Assembly: GCA_023229645.1 (NCBI GenBank) | Contig: JALNYU010000002.1 | Span: 186,001 to 250,000 of the forward strand | Length of the DNA: 64,000 nt | Direction of reading: 5' to 3' | From: Nevskia sp. | Lineage (GTDB): Bacteria > Pseudomonadota > Gammaproteobacteria > Nevskiales > Nevskiaceae | Shown: piece by piece, positions 52,829-63,906 of the stretch | How the letters are laid out: each line of letters starts with the position of its first letter | How positions within the stretch are numbered: the first letter of the stretch is position 1 | Program-made: the position numbers and the translations under genes | The notes under the pieces: model-generated | Seen by the model: only the letters and a program-made list of their open reading frames with translations | Told to the model about the DNA's origin: nothing | Databases searched by the model: none

Positions 52829-53509
52829 ATGCGCCAACAACGAACACGGATTAAGTTCTGCGGCATGACCCGCGCTGAAGACGCGCTGGCCGCCATTGCA
52901 TTGGGCGTCGACGCGCTCGGCTTTATTTTTGTGCCCGAAAGTCCGCGCTTTATCACCGTCGATAACGCGCGAATGCTGCGTCGGCAACTACCGCCATTCG
53001 TCCATGCGGTTGCGCTATTGCGAAATCCGGAAGGAGGGCAGGTTGAGGCCGTTTTACGCGCGCTTAAGCCGGACTTCTTGCAGTTTCACGGCGAGGAGTC
53101 GGCTGAGTTCTGTGCCAGTTTTGGCCATCCATACATCAAAGCGGTTGCGATGCAAAACCAAACGCGTACGCTTGCCGAGATCGCCACCGAATACGGCAGC
53201 GCAACAGCATTGCTGTTGGATGGTCACGCCGCTGGCGGCCTCGGCGGTCAGGGGCAGGCATTCGATTGGCAGCGTGCGACTGAAAATTTGCCGATGCCGA
53301 TCATGTTGGCCGGTGGCTTGCGGCCGGAAAATGTTGCGGCTGCAATCGCTGCCGCAGCGCCGTATGCCGTCGATGTCAGCAGCGGCATCGAAGCCGCACC
53401 TGGCGTCAAGGATTCAGGCAAAATGCGGACTTTCGTGCGCGAAGTCCTTCGTGCCGATACCGAACACGCAATCAAATACGCACCGGATGATCTACGAAAA
53501 CCTGCCTGA
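52829..53509 (+). CDS. trpF: Phosphoribosylanthranilate isomerase
   Basis: A 226-residue TIM-barrel enzyme of tryptophan synthesis: KFCGMTRAEDALAAIALGVD with the catalytic Cys, FVPESPRF, LDGHAAGGLGGQGQAFDW with the catalytic Asp, and PIMLAGGLRPENV and VDVSSGIEAAPGVKD. Its end overlaps trpB by 23 nt, an unusually long overlap for such a pair. Confidence 0.96.
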   Translation: MRQQRTRIKFCGMTRAEDALAAIALGVDALGFIFVPESPRFITVDNARMLRRQLPPFVHAVALLRNPEGGQVEAVLRALKPDFLQFHGEESAEFCASFGHPYIKAVAMQNQTRTLAEIATEYGSATALLLDGHAAGGLGGQGQAFDWQRATENLPMPIMLAGGLRPENVAAAIAAAAPYAVDVSSGIEAAPGVKDSGKMRTFVREVLRADTEHAIKYAPDDLRKPA

Positions 53510-54689
53510 CGCCCGCGGCCATTTTGGCCCTTACGGCGGCCGCTTCGTCGCCGAAACGCTGATGGAGCCGCTGCGCGAGCTGGAAATCGCGTACAACAAA
53601 TTGAAAGGCGATCCGGCGTTTTGCGCCGAGCTCGACCGGGACCTCGCACTTTACGTTGGGCGCCCAAGCCCGTTGTATCCGGCGGAGCGGTTGACGAAGA
53701 ATTGGGGCGGGGCGCAGATCTATCTCAAACGTGAAGATCTGAATCACACCGGCGCGCACAAGATCAATAACACCATTGGTCAGGCGCTGTTGGCGAAGCA
53801 CTTGGGCAAGACCCGCATCATTGCTGAAACCGGCGCCGGGCAACACGGTGTGGCATCGGCGACAATCGCGGCGCGGCTTGGCCTGAAATGCGTGGTCTAC
53901 ATGGGCGCCGACGATGTTGAGCGGCAGTCGCCAAACGTATATCGCATGAAGCTGCTGGGCGCCGAAGTGGTGCCGGTGCACAGCGGCACGAAAACCCTGA
54001 AAGACGCGCTGAACGAGGCACTGCGCGACTGGGTGACAAATGTTGACGACACGTTCTATGTCATCGGCACCGTCGCCGGTCCACACCCGTATCCGATGCT
54101 GGTCCGCGACTTCAACGCCGTCGTCGGCCGTGAAGTGCTGCAGCAATCGCAGCAGATGCTGGGCCGCTTGCCTGATGCGTTGGTTGCCTGTGTCGGCGGC
54201 GGCTCGAACGCCATCGGCCTGTTTTATCCGTTCATTCCGCATGACAGCGTTAAAATGTACGGCGTCGAAGCCGGCGGTGATGGCATCGCCACCGGCCGCC
54301 ATGCCGCGCCGCTATCGGCTGGAAAACCCGGCGTGCTGCACGGCAATCGAACTTACATCATGGCCGATGAAAATGGTCAGATTCAGGGCACGCACTCAAT
54401 TTCGGCTGGCCTCGACTATCCCGGTGTCGGGCCCGAGCACGCCTGGTTGAAAGACATCGGCCGGGTGAATTACACCTCGATCACCGATGACGAGGCGCTC
54501 GCTGCATTTTACGAATGCACCCGTACCGAAGGCATCATTCCGGCCTTGGAGTCGGCGCACGCCATTGCCTACGCAAAGAAGCTCAGCCGGGAAATGAAAC
54601 GGGACGATGTCATCGTCGTCAATCTGTCAGGGCGCGGTGACAAAGACATTTTCACAATCGCCAAACGCGATGGCATTCAGCTGCTCTAA
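53487..54689 (+). CDS. trpB: Tryptophan synthase beta subunit
   Basis: A 400-residue PLP enzyme joining indole and serine. The start MIYENLPDARGHFGPYGGRF lies inside trpF. The PLP Lys92 is in HTGAHKINNT, and the phosphate-binding CVGGGSNAIG is present. A much longer in-frame extension upstream (from 52896) runs across trpF in another frame and is rejected. trpA follows after 18 nt. Confidence 0.96.
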   Translation: MIYENLPDARGHFGPYGGRFVAETLMEPLRELEIAYNKLKGDPAFCAELDRDLALYVGRPSPLYPAERLTKNWGGAQIYLKREDLNHTGAHKINNTIGQALLAKHLGKTRIIAETGAGQHGVASATIAARLGLKCVVYMGADDVERQSPNVYRMKLLGAEVVPVHSGTKTLKDALNEALRDWVTNVDDTFYVIGTVAGPHPYPMLVRDFNAVVGREVLQQSQQMLGRLPDALVACVGGGSNAIGLFYPFIPHDSVKMYGVEAGGDGIATGRHAAPLSAGKPGVLHGNRTYIMADENGQIQGTHSISAGLDYPGVGPEHAWLKDIGRVNYTSITDDEALAAFYECTRTEGIIPALESAHAIAYAKKLSREMKRDDVIVVNLSGRGDKDIFTIAKRDGIQLL

Positions 54690-54707
54690 TCGGTCGAAAA
54701 TTCAGAT

Positions 54708-55517
54708 ATGAGCCGTATTCAAGACGTATTCGCCGCGCTGCAAGCGCGTGGCGGCAAGGCATTGATTCCCTATATCACCGCTGGCGATCCGGCGCCGCAA
54801 TACACCGTTGGCCTGATGCACGCGCTGGTCGCTGGCGGGGCCGACATCATCGAACTCGGCGTGCCGTTTTCTGACCCGATGGCCGATGGCCCGACGATCC
54901 AGCTTGCCTGCGAACGTGCCTTGGTGCACAACACGAGCCTCTGGCAAGTCATTGATTTTGTTGCCGAATTTCGGAAGACCAATACCACCACGCCGATTGT
55001 ATTGATGGGTTATCTGAACCCGATCGAAGCGCGCGGTTTGGAAAGCTTTGCCGCCAAAGCCCAAGCTGCTGGCGTTGATGGTGTGTTGATCGTCGATTTA
55101 TCGGTCGAAGAAGCGCCAGCGATGCTGCCGACCCTGCGTGCGCACGGACTCGACTGCATCTTCCTGCTGGCGCCAACCAGCTCCGCCGACCGCGTTGCGG
55201 CGGTGGCGCGCGAAGCCAGCGGTTATCTGTACTATGTATCGTTGAAAGGCGTGACCGGTGCGGCGACGTTGGATATCGCCAGCGTCACCGAAAAGTTGAC
55301 GCAGATTCGCCAACACACGAAGCTGCCAATCGCGGTAGGTTTTGGCATTCGCGATGCGCAGTCGGCGGCAAATGTCGGGCGCGTGGCAGACGGCGTGATC
55401 GTCGGCAGTGCCCTGGTACAGCAGATTGAGCAAAACCAACTGGCGCCGGAACGGTTGCCGGCACTATTGACGGACCAATTAGCAGCAATGCGCGGCGCGC
55501 TCAACGCGTTGAAATGA
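54708..55517 (+). CDS. trpA: Tryptophan synthase alpha subunit
   Basis: A 269-residue TIM barrel releasing indole from indole-3-glycerol phosphate. Catalytic Glu in IIELGVPFSDPMADGPTIQ and Asp in GVDGVLIVDLSVEE, with VSLKGVTGA and GFGIRDAQSA. Full length; pairs with TrpB to channel indole. Confidence 0.96.
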   Translation: MSRIQDVFAALQARGGKALIPYITAGDPAPQYTVGLMHALVAGGADIIELGVPFSDPMADGPTIQLACERALVHNTSLWQVIDFVAEFRKTNTTTPIVLMGYLNPIEARGLESFAAKAQAAGVDGVLIVDLSVEEAPAMLPTLRAHGLDCIFLLAPTSSADRVAAVAREASGYLYYVSLKGVTGAATLDIASVTEKLTQIRQHTKLPIAVGFGIRDAQSAANVGRVADGVIVGSALVQQIEQNQLAPERLPALLTDQLAAMRGALNALK

Positions 55518-55536
55518 AACGAGGCGGAGTGAACCT

Positions 55537-56445
55537 ATGAGCTGGCTCGAAAAAATTTCCGGATCGAAACTGCTAACGGGCGGCGTACGCAAGAAGAGCG
55601 TACCCGAAGGCCTATGGATGAAGTGCGATGCCTGCCAATCGGTGCTGTATCGGGCTGAGTTGGAGCGCACGCTGGAAGTCTGTCCGAAGTGCAGCGCGCA
55701 CCGCGCAATCTCGGCGCGGGCGCGGTTAAATCACTTTCTTGACGCCGAACCGCGGATTGAGATCGCGGCGAAGATCCGCTCCACCGATCCGCTGAAATTC
55801 AAAGACTCAAGGCGCTACACCGAGCGCTTGGCGGAAGCGCGTGAAGATACCGATGAAGAAGACGCACTGATCGTCATGCGCGGCCAGCTGATGGGTTTAC
55901 CGCTGGTCACCGCGGCGTTCGAGTTCGGCTTCATGGGCGGCTCAATGGGCAGCGTCGTTGGCGAGAAGTTTGTCCGTGGCGTGAACGCCGCGCTGGAGCA
56001 CGGTGTACCGATGGTCTGTTTCTCGGCCAGCGGCGGCGCACGCATGCAGGAATCACTGTTCTCGCTGATGCAGATGGCAAAAACCAGCGCGGCATTGGCG
56101 AAGCTTTCGGAACGTTGCCTGCCCTTTATTTCAGTGTTGACGCACCCGACGATGGGTGGCGTTTCGGCCAGCCTTGCGATGCTGGGCGATATTCACATCG
56201 CCGAGCCGAAAGCGCTGATCGGCTTCGCCGGGCCGCGCGTCATTGAACAAACCGTACGGCAGAAATTGCCGGAAGGTTTCCAACGCGCCGAATTCTTGCT
56301 CGAAAAAGGCGCGATCGACATGATCGTCGACCGCCGTGAAATGCGCGACAAAATCTATCGACTGCTGGCGATGCTGACGCATTTCTCGCCGGCCGTTGGG
56401 GCGCCTGCGGCAGCGTCGCCGCATGCCGCCATTGCCGGGCATTAA
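55537..56445 (+). CDS. accD: Acetyl-CoA carboxylase carboxyltransferase beta subunit
   Basis: A 302-residue subunit of acetyl-CoA carboxylase. The N-terminal zinc finger uses Cys30, Cys33, Cys49 and Cys52, followed by the crotonase-like carboxyltransferase domain with GFMGGSMGSVVGEKF and SASGGARMQESLFSLMQMAK and GFAGPRVIEQTVRQ. AccA is elsewhere. Position after trpA is conserved in gammaproteobacteria. Confidence 0.96.
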   Translation: MSWLEKISGSKLLTGGVRKKSVPEGLWMKCDACQSVLYRAELERTLEVCPKCSAHRAISARARLNHFLDAEPRIEIAAKIRSTDPLKFKDSRRYTERLAEAREDTDEEDALIVMRGQLMGLPLVTAAFEFGFMGGSMGSVVGEKFVRGVNAALEHGVPMVCFSASGGARMQESLFSLMQMAKTSAALAKLSERCLPFISVLTHPTMGGVSASLAMLGDIHIAEPKALIGFAGPRVIEQTVRQKLPEGFQRAEFLLEKGAIDMIVDRREMRDKIYRLLAMLTHFSPAVGAPAAASPHAAIAGH

Positions 56446-56470
56446 GCCGCAACGCGCTGCCGCATCGCCA

Positions 56471-57712
56471 ATGCGGCTAGCGGACTGGCTGGCGTATCAG
56501 GAGCAAGTACACCCGAAGGCGATCGACCTCGGCTTAGAGCGCGTCAAGGCGGTTGCGGACCGCCTCGGATTGCTGCCACCGCAGGCGCTCACGCTGACCG
56601 TCGCCGGAACCAACGGCAAGGGCTCCAGCGTCACGCTGGCGGCCGGCATTTATCGAGCGGCCGGCTACAAAGTAGGCCGCTATACCTCGCCACATCTGCT
56701 GCGCTACAACGAGCGGATTGCAATCGACGGCGTTGATGCCAGCGACGAGGCCTTATGCGCCGCGTTTACTGCGATTGAAGCCGCCCGCGGCGATGTTCCG
56801 CTCACCTATTTTGAATACGGCACGCTTGCCGCGCTGTGGCTGTTCCGCAAATCGTGCTGCGAAGTTCAGGTGCTCGAAGTGGGCCTGGGTGGTCGGCTCG
56901 ATGCGGTCAATATTGTCGACACCGATTGCGCGCTGATCACCAATATCGGGCTTGATCATACCGACTGGCTCGGCGACGACCGCGACAGCATCAGTTTCGA
57001 GAAGGCGGGCATTATGCGCGGTGGCCAGCCGGCGATTTATGTCGAGCCGAATCCGCCGCCGCGGTTGCTGGCGCACGCGGCTGAGATCGGTGCACCGCTG
57101 CTGATTCGCGGTCGGGATTTCAGCGAGTTGCACGGTGCCAATCAATGGTTTTGGCGCTCGGAAGCGCAGCAATATCACGCCTTGCCGGCGCCGGGCTTGG
57201 CCGGCGCAATGCAGTACGCAAATGCCGCTGGCGTGCTCGCAGCGGTCGAGACTTTGCGCGAACGCTTGCCGGTGCCGGAAACCGCGATTCGCTCCGCGCT
57301 GACGAATCTCCGTTTGCGCGGTCGCTATGAACGGCAAGGGCAGGTGATTCTTGACGTTGCACATAATGCCGAGGCGGCGCAGGTACTCGCGCAAAACTTG
57401 AGCGCTGATCCTAGCGCTGGCAAGCCTTGCTTGGTGCTCGGCATGTTGGCGGATAAACCGGTCGAGGCCGTTTGCAGCGCGTTATTGCCGTGCGTCAGCA
57501 GTGTGATATTCGTTAGCTTGCCTGGGCCGCGGGGGCTCTCGGCATCGGCGCTTGCCGAGCGTGCGGCCACGGTTGGCATGAACGGCATTACCGCCGAGAG
57601 CGCCGAACAAGGGTTTCGCTTAGCCAAGGTGCAAGCAGCGGCCGACGCGTCGATTTTAGTCTGTGGTTCTTTCTTAACGGTTGCGGCGGTTGCGAGGTTG
57701 CTTGATGAATGA
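56471..57712 (+). CDS. folC: Bifunctional folylpolyglutamate/dihydrofolate synthase
   Basis: About 413 residues. The ATP-binding loop is VAGTNGKGSSVTLAAGIY; the folate-binding SPHLLRYNERI and GLGGRLDAVNIVD follow, then the Mur-ligase C-terminal domain with ILDVAHNAEAA. It adds glutamate to folates. The ATG at 56471 (MRLADWLAY) is preferred, since family members start just before that segment; in-frame ATGs at 56423 and 56396 overlap accD and are less likely. No start has a good ribosome binding site. It overlaps the next gene by 8 nt. Confidence 0.92.
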   Translation: MRLADWLAYQEQVHPKAIDLGLERVKAVADRLGLLPPQALTLTVAGTNGKGSSVTLAAGIYRAAGYKVGRYTSPHLLRYNERIAIDGVDASDEALCAAFTAIEAARGDVPLTYFEYGTLAALWLFRKSCCEVQVLEVGLGGRLDAVNIVDTDCALITNIGLDHTDWLGDDRDSISFEKAGIMRGGQPAIYVEPNPPPRLLAHAAEIGAPLLIRGRDFSELHGANQWFWRSEAQQYHALPAPGLAGAMQYANAAGVLAAVETLRERLPVPETAIRSALTNLRLRGRYERQGQVILDVAHNAEAAQVLAQNLSADPSAGKPCLVLGMLADKPVEAVCSALLPCVSSVIFVSLPGPRGLSASALAERAATVGMNGITAESAEQGFRLAKVQAAADASILVCGSFLTVAAVARLLDE

Positions 57713-58526
57713 GGTGTTCCGACGTCGCCTGATCGGCTTGGCGATGCTGCTGGCGTTTGTTTTTGCGTTGTCGCTGCTGTTGCCGCGGGATGCTGAGCAG
57801 TCAAACAAAACCCCGGTTGCGACAACCACGGTTACATTAACGGGTCTGCCGTTGCCACCGCTGCCCACTGCGCCGCCTGAAACGGTGCCTGAACCCAGCC
57901 CAACGGCCGCCGAAGCTGCCGGATCGACAGATGTCGCCGCCGCGACGCCGGCCGCGGTAGAACCGCAGGCTGTGCCGGCACCCGCGCCACCGGCGGCTGT
58001 ACCGACGCCTGCGCCGCACCCGGTTGCGCCGTCACCTGCTGCGCCGGCGCCCATCGCTAAAGCGCCGGAGCCGAAGCCCGCGGCGGCGCCGATCCCTGCG
58101 CCGACTAAACCCACACCGGCTCCGGTCGTTGTGGCCAAGCCGCCAGCGCCTGAGAAGCCCAAGCACGAGACCCCGCCCGTTGCCCCAGCGCCTGCTGCAC
58201 CGGCACCGGTGGCAGCGCCCGCCGCGAAGCCAACGAATGTCCCGGCGCCAGCCAAAGCGCCTTCGGCTGTCGCTAGCGCTGCAGCACCCGGTTGGTATGT
58301 GCAGGTCGGCAGCTTTTCCGACGCCGGCCGGGCACAAACGATCCTTGGCCTGCTGAGCAACGTTGGGCACAAGGGCGAAGTCTCGACCGTTGTCACTGCG
58401 CAGGGGCAAACTTTGTATCGGGTACGCTTAGGGCGTTACGACAACGAGGCCGCTGCCAGGCAAGCGCTGGCTACGGTGTCGCACCAGGGTTATCCAGCGG
58501 CGCGCGCGGTACACGAAGGGAAATAA
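57705..58526 (+). CDS. dedD: SPOR-domain cell division protein (DedD-like)
   Basis: A 273-residue bitopic membrane protein: short cytoplasmic part, one helix (LIGLAMLLAFVFALSLLLP), a long Pro/Ala-rich periplasmic linker, and a C-terminal SPOR domain (about residues 197-272) starting GWYVQVGSFSDAGRA with YRVRLGRYDNEAAA. The SPOR domain binds denuded septal glycan, and DedD assists division. The ATG at 57705 overlaps folC. The usual next genes, cvpA and purF, are missing. Confidence 0.88.
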   Translation: MNEVFRRRLIGLAMLLAFVFALSLLLPRDAEQSNKTPVATTTVTLTGLPLPPLPTAPPETVPEPSPTAAEAAGSTDVAAATPAAVEPQAVPAPAPPAAVPTPAPHPVAPSPAAPAPIAKAPEPKPAAAPIPAPTKPTPAPVVVAKPPAPEKPKHETPPVAPAPAAPAPVAAPAAKPTNVPAPAKAPSAVASAAAPGWYVQVGSFSDAGRAQTILGLLSNVGHKGEVSTVVTAQGQTLYRVRLGRYDNEAAARQALATVSHQGYPAARAVHEGK

Positions 58527-58595
58527 CGCGGCGTTGGCCCTATCGCGACGACAGCAGGATTGATGGTTCCAATCTTCAACAATAAGGAGAGCTTT

Positions 58596-60095
<1,500 letters not shown>

Positions 60096-60101
60096 GGCCG
60101 G

Positions 60102-60142
60102 CCTGCACGCCGGTACTGGGCGTGCGAGCAGGTTTTAGTTTT
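60102..60142 (+). terminator. Candidate Rho-independent terminator after mmsA
   Basis: A stem CCTGCACGCC pairing with GGCGTG and CAGG across a 4-nt bulge (60102-60111 with 60119-60132), followed by TTTTAGTTTT. It overlaps the end of the convergent gene at 60135. Confidence 0.5.
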
Positions 60143-60632
60143 GTATGGGTCGGCTCGCCGTCGCGCCCAACATGCGCATGATCTTGTTGCTGACGAACAA
60201 CGGGCCGATCAATAAAAAGACGAGATCCTTCGCGAACGAGGGCTTGGCACCTTCCACCTTGTGGCCGTAAAACTGCCCGATCCACGCGGCGATCCAAACA
60301 CTGGCGCAGATCCAAAGCAGCGGCAGTTGTGCGTACTCGATTGCAAGAATTGCAGCAAGGCTCAACGCCATCCACAGCAGCCCGGTCAATGCGCTGCCGG
60401 GCGATAGGCGAAAATAAAACAGTAGCTGTGGAATCAGGCTCAACGTCGCCAAATTTAGGCCGTCTTGCCATGCTAGCGGCAGCCCCGGCAACCAATGTCC
60501 AACCGGTACGCACCAGGCAAGACCGAGGCTTGAGAAATAGATCAGCGGCACGCAGACCACGTGGATCGCCTGATTCACCGCGTTACGATGGCTTTGCGCA
60601 TATTCGGCGAGGTAACGGTCGAGGCTTTGCAT
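60135..60632 (-). CDS. DUF962 / Mpo1-like membrane protein
   Basis: A 165-residue protein with about four membrane helices. The family pattern is seen in YAQSHRNAVNQAIHVVCVPLI at the start and QFYGHKVEGAKPSFAKDLVF toward the end, where His residues bind iron in yeast Mpo1, a 2-hydroxy fatty acid dioxygenase. Bacterial members are mostly untested. The ATG at 60632 (MQSLDRYLAEY) is preferred over one at 60665. Convergent with mmsA. Confidence 0.85.
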   Translation of the reverse strand: MQSLDRYLAEYAQSHRNAVNQAIHVVCVPLIYFSSLGLAWCVPVGHWLPGLPLAWQDGLNLATLSLIPQLLFYFRLSPGSALTGLLWMALSLAAILAIEYAQLPLLWICASVWIAAWIGQFYGHKVEGAKPSFAKDLVFLLIGPLFVSNKIMRMLGATASRPIQN

Positions 60633-60737
60633 GCCGGCTGCTCCGGTAAGGTTCAATTTGACCATGATGCACCCACGTTGACCGATTTGCTGCGCGGTCG
60701 TGCTTACGTCGTCGGGACTGGCGCGCCGCCGCTACGG

Positions 60738-61328
60738 CTACTCTCGCAGTTCCCGGATCATCTGCTCAAGTTCGGCGAGAACGGCGAGCGGATCGTCGCT
60801 GCTTTCGAGCAGCTTTTGCTTGCGCTCTGGCTTGATCGGCAGCAGTTCCGCGAGGCGGTTGCCGACCCACGCAGCGTCGCCCAGACGATGCACCTTCGGG
60901 AAACTCTCCGGGCCGATGCCTTCGATCAATTCCCGCAGCAGTGTCACCAGATCGTGATAGCGCTCAGGAACCGAGATCGGGTCGGGCGGCTCAGCAAATT
61001 CCACGCGCGCGACGATCAAGCCGCTTGGCGTGCTCCAATGCTCAATGATGCGGAACACCGACTCGCCCTGCGTCAGCAACACATACTGACCAGACGGCAG
61101 CAATTGCCATTCGCTGATGCGCGCCGTGCAGCCAACATCGCAGGGGATGGCTGGTTTGCCGACTTCATATCCGGCGCGGATCAGCGTGACGCCAAATACT
61201 TTGCTTTGGCGGATGCACGACTGCGCCATTTCGACATAGCGCGGCTCGAAAATCCGCAACGGCAGCCGGCCCGCCGGGTAGAGCACGCCCCCGAGCGGGA
61301 AAATCGGAATTTCGATCGGTGTGGTCAT
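60738..61328 (-). CDS. Stand-alone Lon N-terminal (substrate-binding) domain protein
   Basis: A 196-residue protein made only of the Lon substrate-binding domain: IPIFPLGGVLYPAGRLPLRIFEPRY, then LLTQGESVFRI and a helical end PLAVLAELEQMIREL. It has no ATPase or protease domain. Such proteins are common and unexplained. Its start overlaps the upstream DUF1415 stop as ATGA. Confidence 0.9.
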   Translation of the reverse strand: MTTPIEIPIFPLGGVLYPAGRLPLRIFEPRYVEMAQSCIRQSKVFGVTLIRAGYEVGKPAIPCDVGCTARISEWQLLPSGQYVLLTQGESVFRIIEHWSTPSGLIVARVEFAEPPDPISVPERYHDLVTLLRELIEGIGPESFPKVHRLGDAAWVGNRLAELLPIKPERKQKLLESSDDPLAVLAELEQMIRELRE

Positions 61329-61858
61329 GCGCCGAATAATTGCTGCCGCTGTGTCGGCGTTAACGCCTGCATCTTCAGAATATTGTCGCGCGGGATGGCA
61401 TCCGGATCCGGATGATTGGCGACGGCCGCTTCAACGCTATCCTCACGCAGCAAATGCAGCAGCGGATACGGCGCGCGGCCGATCAAATTCTCGGCGTCGT
61501 CGGCTTCGGTATCGGCAAATTGGTAGTGCGGGTGGAAGCTCGCAACTTGATAAGCGCCAGACCATTCAAATTGGTCGAGCAAGCCATCAACTTGATCGAG
61601 GAAATCGTTGTAATCGAGAAAATCTGCAAGCACATGCGGGATCGCGATCAGCGTGGTTTCCAGCTCGGTAGCCGGCGTTTCATCGAGCCGCGTCAGCTCC
61701 AACTGCAGTTCAGTCAAGACTTCCAGCTCGCTACGCGCGGTGCTCACGCAGATGCGCACGCGTCCGGCGCGCGTGGGTTTTGCCGCAAACGGGCACAGAT
61801 TCAGGCCGATCACAACGGTATCGAGCCACTGCCTTACTGCGGTTTCAATTGGATCCAC
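61325..61858 (-). CDS. DUF1415 family protein
   Basis: A 177-residue protein of the DUF1415 family, often next to Lon-domain genes. Conserved segments: VIGLNLCPFAAKPTRAGRV, FHPHYQFADTEADDAENLIG and APYPLLHLLREDSVEAA. Contains a conserved Cys and several His/Asp residues that might bind a ligand, but no function is known. Confidence 0.88.
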   Translation of the reverse strand: MDPIETAVRQWLDTVVIGLNLCPFAAKPTRAGRVRICVSTARSELEVLTELQLELTRLDETPATELETTLIAIPHVLADFLDYNDFLDQVDGLLDQFEWSGAYQVASFHPHYQFADTEADDAENLIGRAPYPLLHLLREDSVEAAVANHPDPDAIPRDNILKMQALTPTQRQQLFGA

Positions 61859-62055
61859 GGATGCTCGGCAAGAAGTTTTCAGACCAACACTTTAAGCCAA
61901 AGCCGCGGCTGGCGGCGTGACCTGCAGCGCGGCCGAAAGTGTGTCAGAAAATGTGCGGTAGTTCCGTGGCAACGGCTGATCGACGCTTTAAACTCGTCAG
62001 GGCCTAGCATCGCAGAACTTCCAACCCCACCGGACTGGCGCACGCCTACGAGCAG

Positions 62056-63906
62056 ATGACCGAAGAGAAATTTATCGCGCTCGTCGAGCGTCTGAGTCTG
62101 CGCGCAAAGGCGCACCCTGGCTTATATCGGTTGGAAGTGCTGGCGCTTGCCGCACTCGGCTATCTCTATATTTTTATGATGTTGATCGCCGCGCTAGCCG
62201 TGAGTGCGGTGTTCATCGTCATCAGCCTGCTCAAACCGATTTTGCTGCTGAAACTGGCGAAGATTGTCTGGTTGCCGATCTGGTTTTCGTGGTCGGTGCT
62301 GCGGGCGCTCTGGGTGCGGTTTGATCCACCCAAGGGTCGGCTATTACAGCCACGCGAGGCGCCGCAATTATTTGCCGAAATCGAACGCGTTCGCGCCGAA
62401 ATTCGTGGCCCCAAGCCGCATAAGGTGTTGATCACTGATGACTACAACGCCGCCGTGATGCAGCGGCCGCGCTTAGGGCCGCTCGGTTGGTCGGAAAATT
62501 ATTTGATTCTGGGGCTGCCGTTGATGTCGACGCTTTCGCCGGACCAACTGCGCGCGGTGATTGCGCACGAGTTCGGCCATCTCGGCGCCGGTGACTCGCG
62601 CATGACCGGCCGCATCTACCACATGCGGCAGACCTGGGCGCGCTTGCAGCAAGAATTCGCGCAGCGTGGCGGCGTCTTTTTCCGGCGTTTTTTCGCTTGG
62701 TTCGGGCCGTATTTCAACGCCTATTCGTTTGTTCTGGCGCGTAGCCAGGAATACGCGGCCGATCAGGCCTCGACGCGCCTCGCCGGCGCTGGGCCGGTCG
62801 GCGAAGCCCTGGTTCTGGCCAATATCGGCAACGACTACCAGAACGAAACGATATGGCGGCCGCTTTGGGCGCGGATTAAACACGAAGAACAGCCGGGCGT
62901 TCAGCCCTACGCGCAGCTACTGCAACTCGGGCGCGCCATCAGCGAATGGGGCGATGCCGACGGGCGCTTAGAAAAGGCCCTGCAGCGCAAAACTGACTGG
63001 GCCGATACCCACCCGGCATTGAAAGATCGTTTGACGGCGCTCGGGCAAACCGCGCGCGTGCCGGCGGTGCAGGGGCCTTCGGCAGCGGTGGTTTTTCTCG
63101 GGCCGTTAGCCGAAATTTTGGCACGTGAGCTGGACGAAACCTGGCAGCGGGATGTCGGGGTCCAGTGGCGCGAACGGCATCAACAACTCCAAGTGCAGCA
63201 GGAAACCTTGCGCGCATTGGAAGCGAAGGCTGCCGAAGCGCCGTTGACGCGCGCCGAAGACTGGCAGCGCGCCGAGCTCACTGAAGCGCTGCAAGACGCT
63301 GAAACCGCGCTGCCGCTGTATGAGGCGCATCGGGCGCAATTCCCCGAAGCGTTCGAAGCCACTTACGCCGTCGGCCGCATTCTGCTGCAGCGTGGCGACG
63401 AAGCCGGGCTGCCGTTTATTGATGCCGCGATGCGGGTCGATGGCGCCGCGATCAAACCCGGCGCCGAACTGGCGTTTCGTTACTTAACTGAGCGTAACCG
63501 CGACGACGAAGCGCAGCCGTATCGCGCGGCCTGGACGGCGCGCAACGATCTGGAACTGCTGGCCCAAGCCGAGCGCGCGCATTTTACCGCCAGCGACAAC
63601 TACCTCGAACATCAACTGGACGCCGAAGCGCTGGCCCGCATGCAAGAACGGGCACGCGGCTTAAAAGGTGTTGCGCGGATTTGGCTGGTGCGGAAAAAAG
63701 TCCAACATTTCCCCGAACACCCGGCCTATCTGATGTTGATCAAAGGCCACTGGTACCAATGGACCAACGCCAAGCGGCTGATCGCCGAAGCCCGCACCAA
63801 GTTGGAATTGGCCGATACCCTCACCATCGCCGTGTATCAGAGCGGTCTGAAGTCTTTGTTCAAGCGGGCGACAAAAGTGCGCGGCGCTGAAATTTACCGG
63901 GCCTAG
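62056..63906 (+). CDS. M48-family membrane metalloprotease with tetratricopeptide-like tail
   Basis: A 616-residue protein. Two hydrophobic helices (YLYIFMMLIAALAVSAVFIV and a following LLLKLAKIVWLPIWFSWSV) are followed by an M48 domain with the zinc motif HEFGH (171-175) in VIAHEFGHLGAG and a downstream Glu in RSQEYAADQAS. After about residue 350 the protein is helical and TPR-like (LEAKAAEAPLTRAEDWQRAE, YAVGRILLQRGDEAGLPFI), so it may sense or bind proteins. Relatives of HtpX act in membrane protein quality control. Divergent from the DUF1415 gene across 197 nt. Nothing after 63906 can be called. Confidence 0.87.
   Translation: MTEEKFIALVERLSLRAKAHPGLYRLEVLALAALGYLYIFMMLIAALAVSAVFIVISLLKPILLLKLAKIVWLPIWFSWSVLRALWVRFDPPKGRLLQPREAPQLFAEIERVRAEIRGPKPHKVLITDDYNAAVMQRPRLGPLGWSENYLILGLPLMSTLSPDQLRAVIAHEFGHLGAGDSRMTGRIYHMRQTWARLQQEFAQRGGVFFRRFFAWFGPYFNAYSFVLARSQEYAADQASTRLAGAGPVGEALVLANIGNDYQNETIWRPLWARIKHEEQPGVQPYAQLLQLGRAISEWGDADGRLEKALQRKTDWADTHPALKDRLTALGQTARVPAVQGPSAAVVFLGPLAEILARELDETWQRDVGVQWRERHQQLQVQQETLRALEAKAAEAPLTRAEDWQRAELTEALQDAETALPLYEAHRAQFPEAFEATYAVGRILLQRGDEAGLPFIDAAMRVDGAAIKPGAELAFRYLTERNRDDEAQPYRAAWTARNDLELLAQAERAHFTASDNYLEHQLDAEALARMQERARGLKGVARIWLVRKKVQHFPEHPAYLMLIKGHWYQWTNAKRLIAEARTKLELADTLTIAVYQSGLKSLFKRATKVRGAEIYRA

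Noticed and set aside
52896..53486. N-terminal extension of trpB across trpF
   Set aside because: It is an open alternative frame of trpF; trpB proteins start at the MIYENLPDARG segment.
53472..54302. 276-codon antisense frame opposite trpB
   Set aside because: Shadow of a well-conserved trpB; no protein pattern.
57674..58396. Gly/Ala-rich antisense frame opposite dedD resembling a PE-PGRS-like repeat protein
   Set aside because: Produced by the Pro/Ala codons of the DedD linker read backwards.
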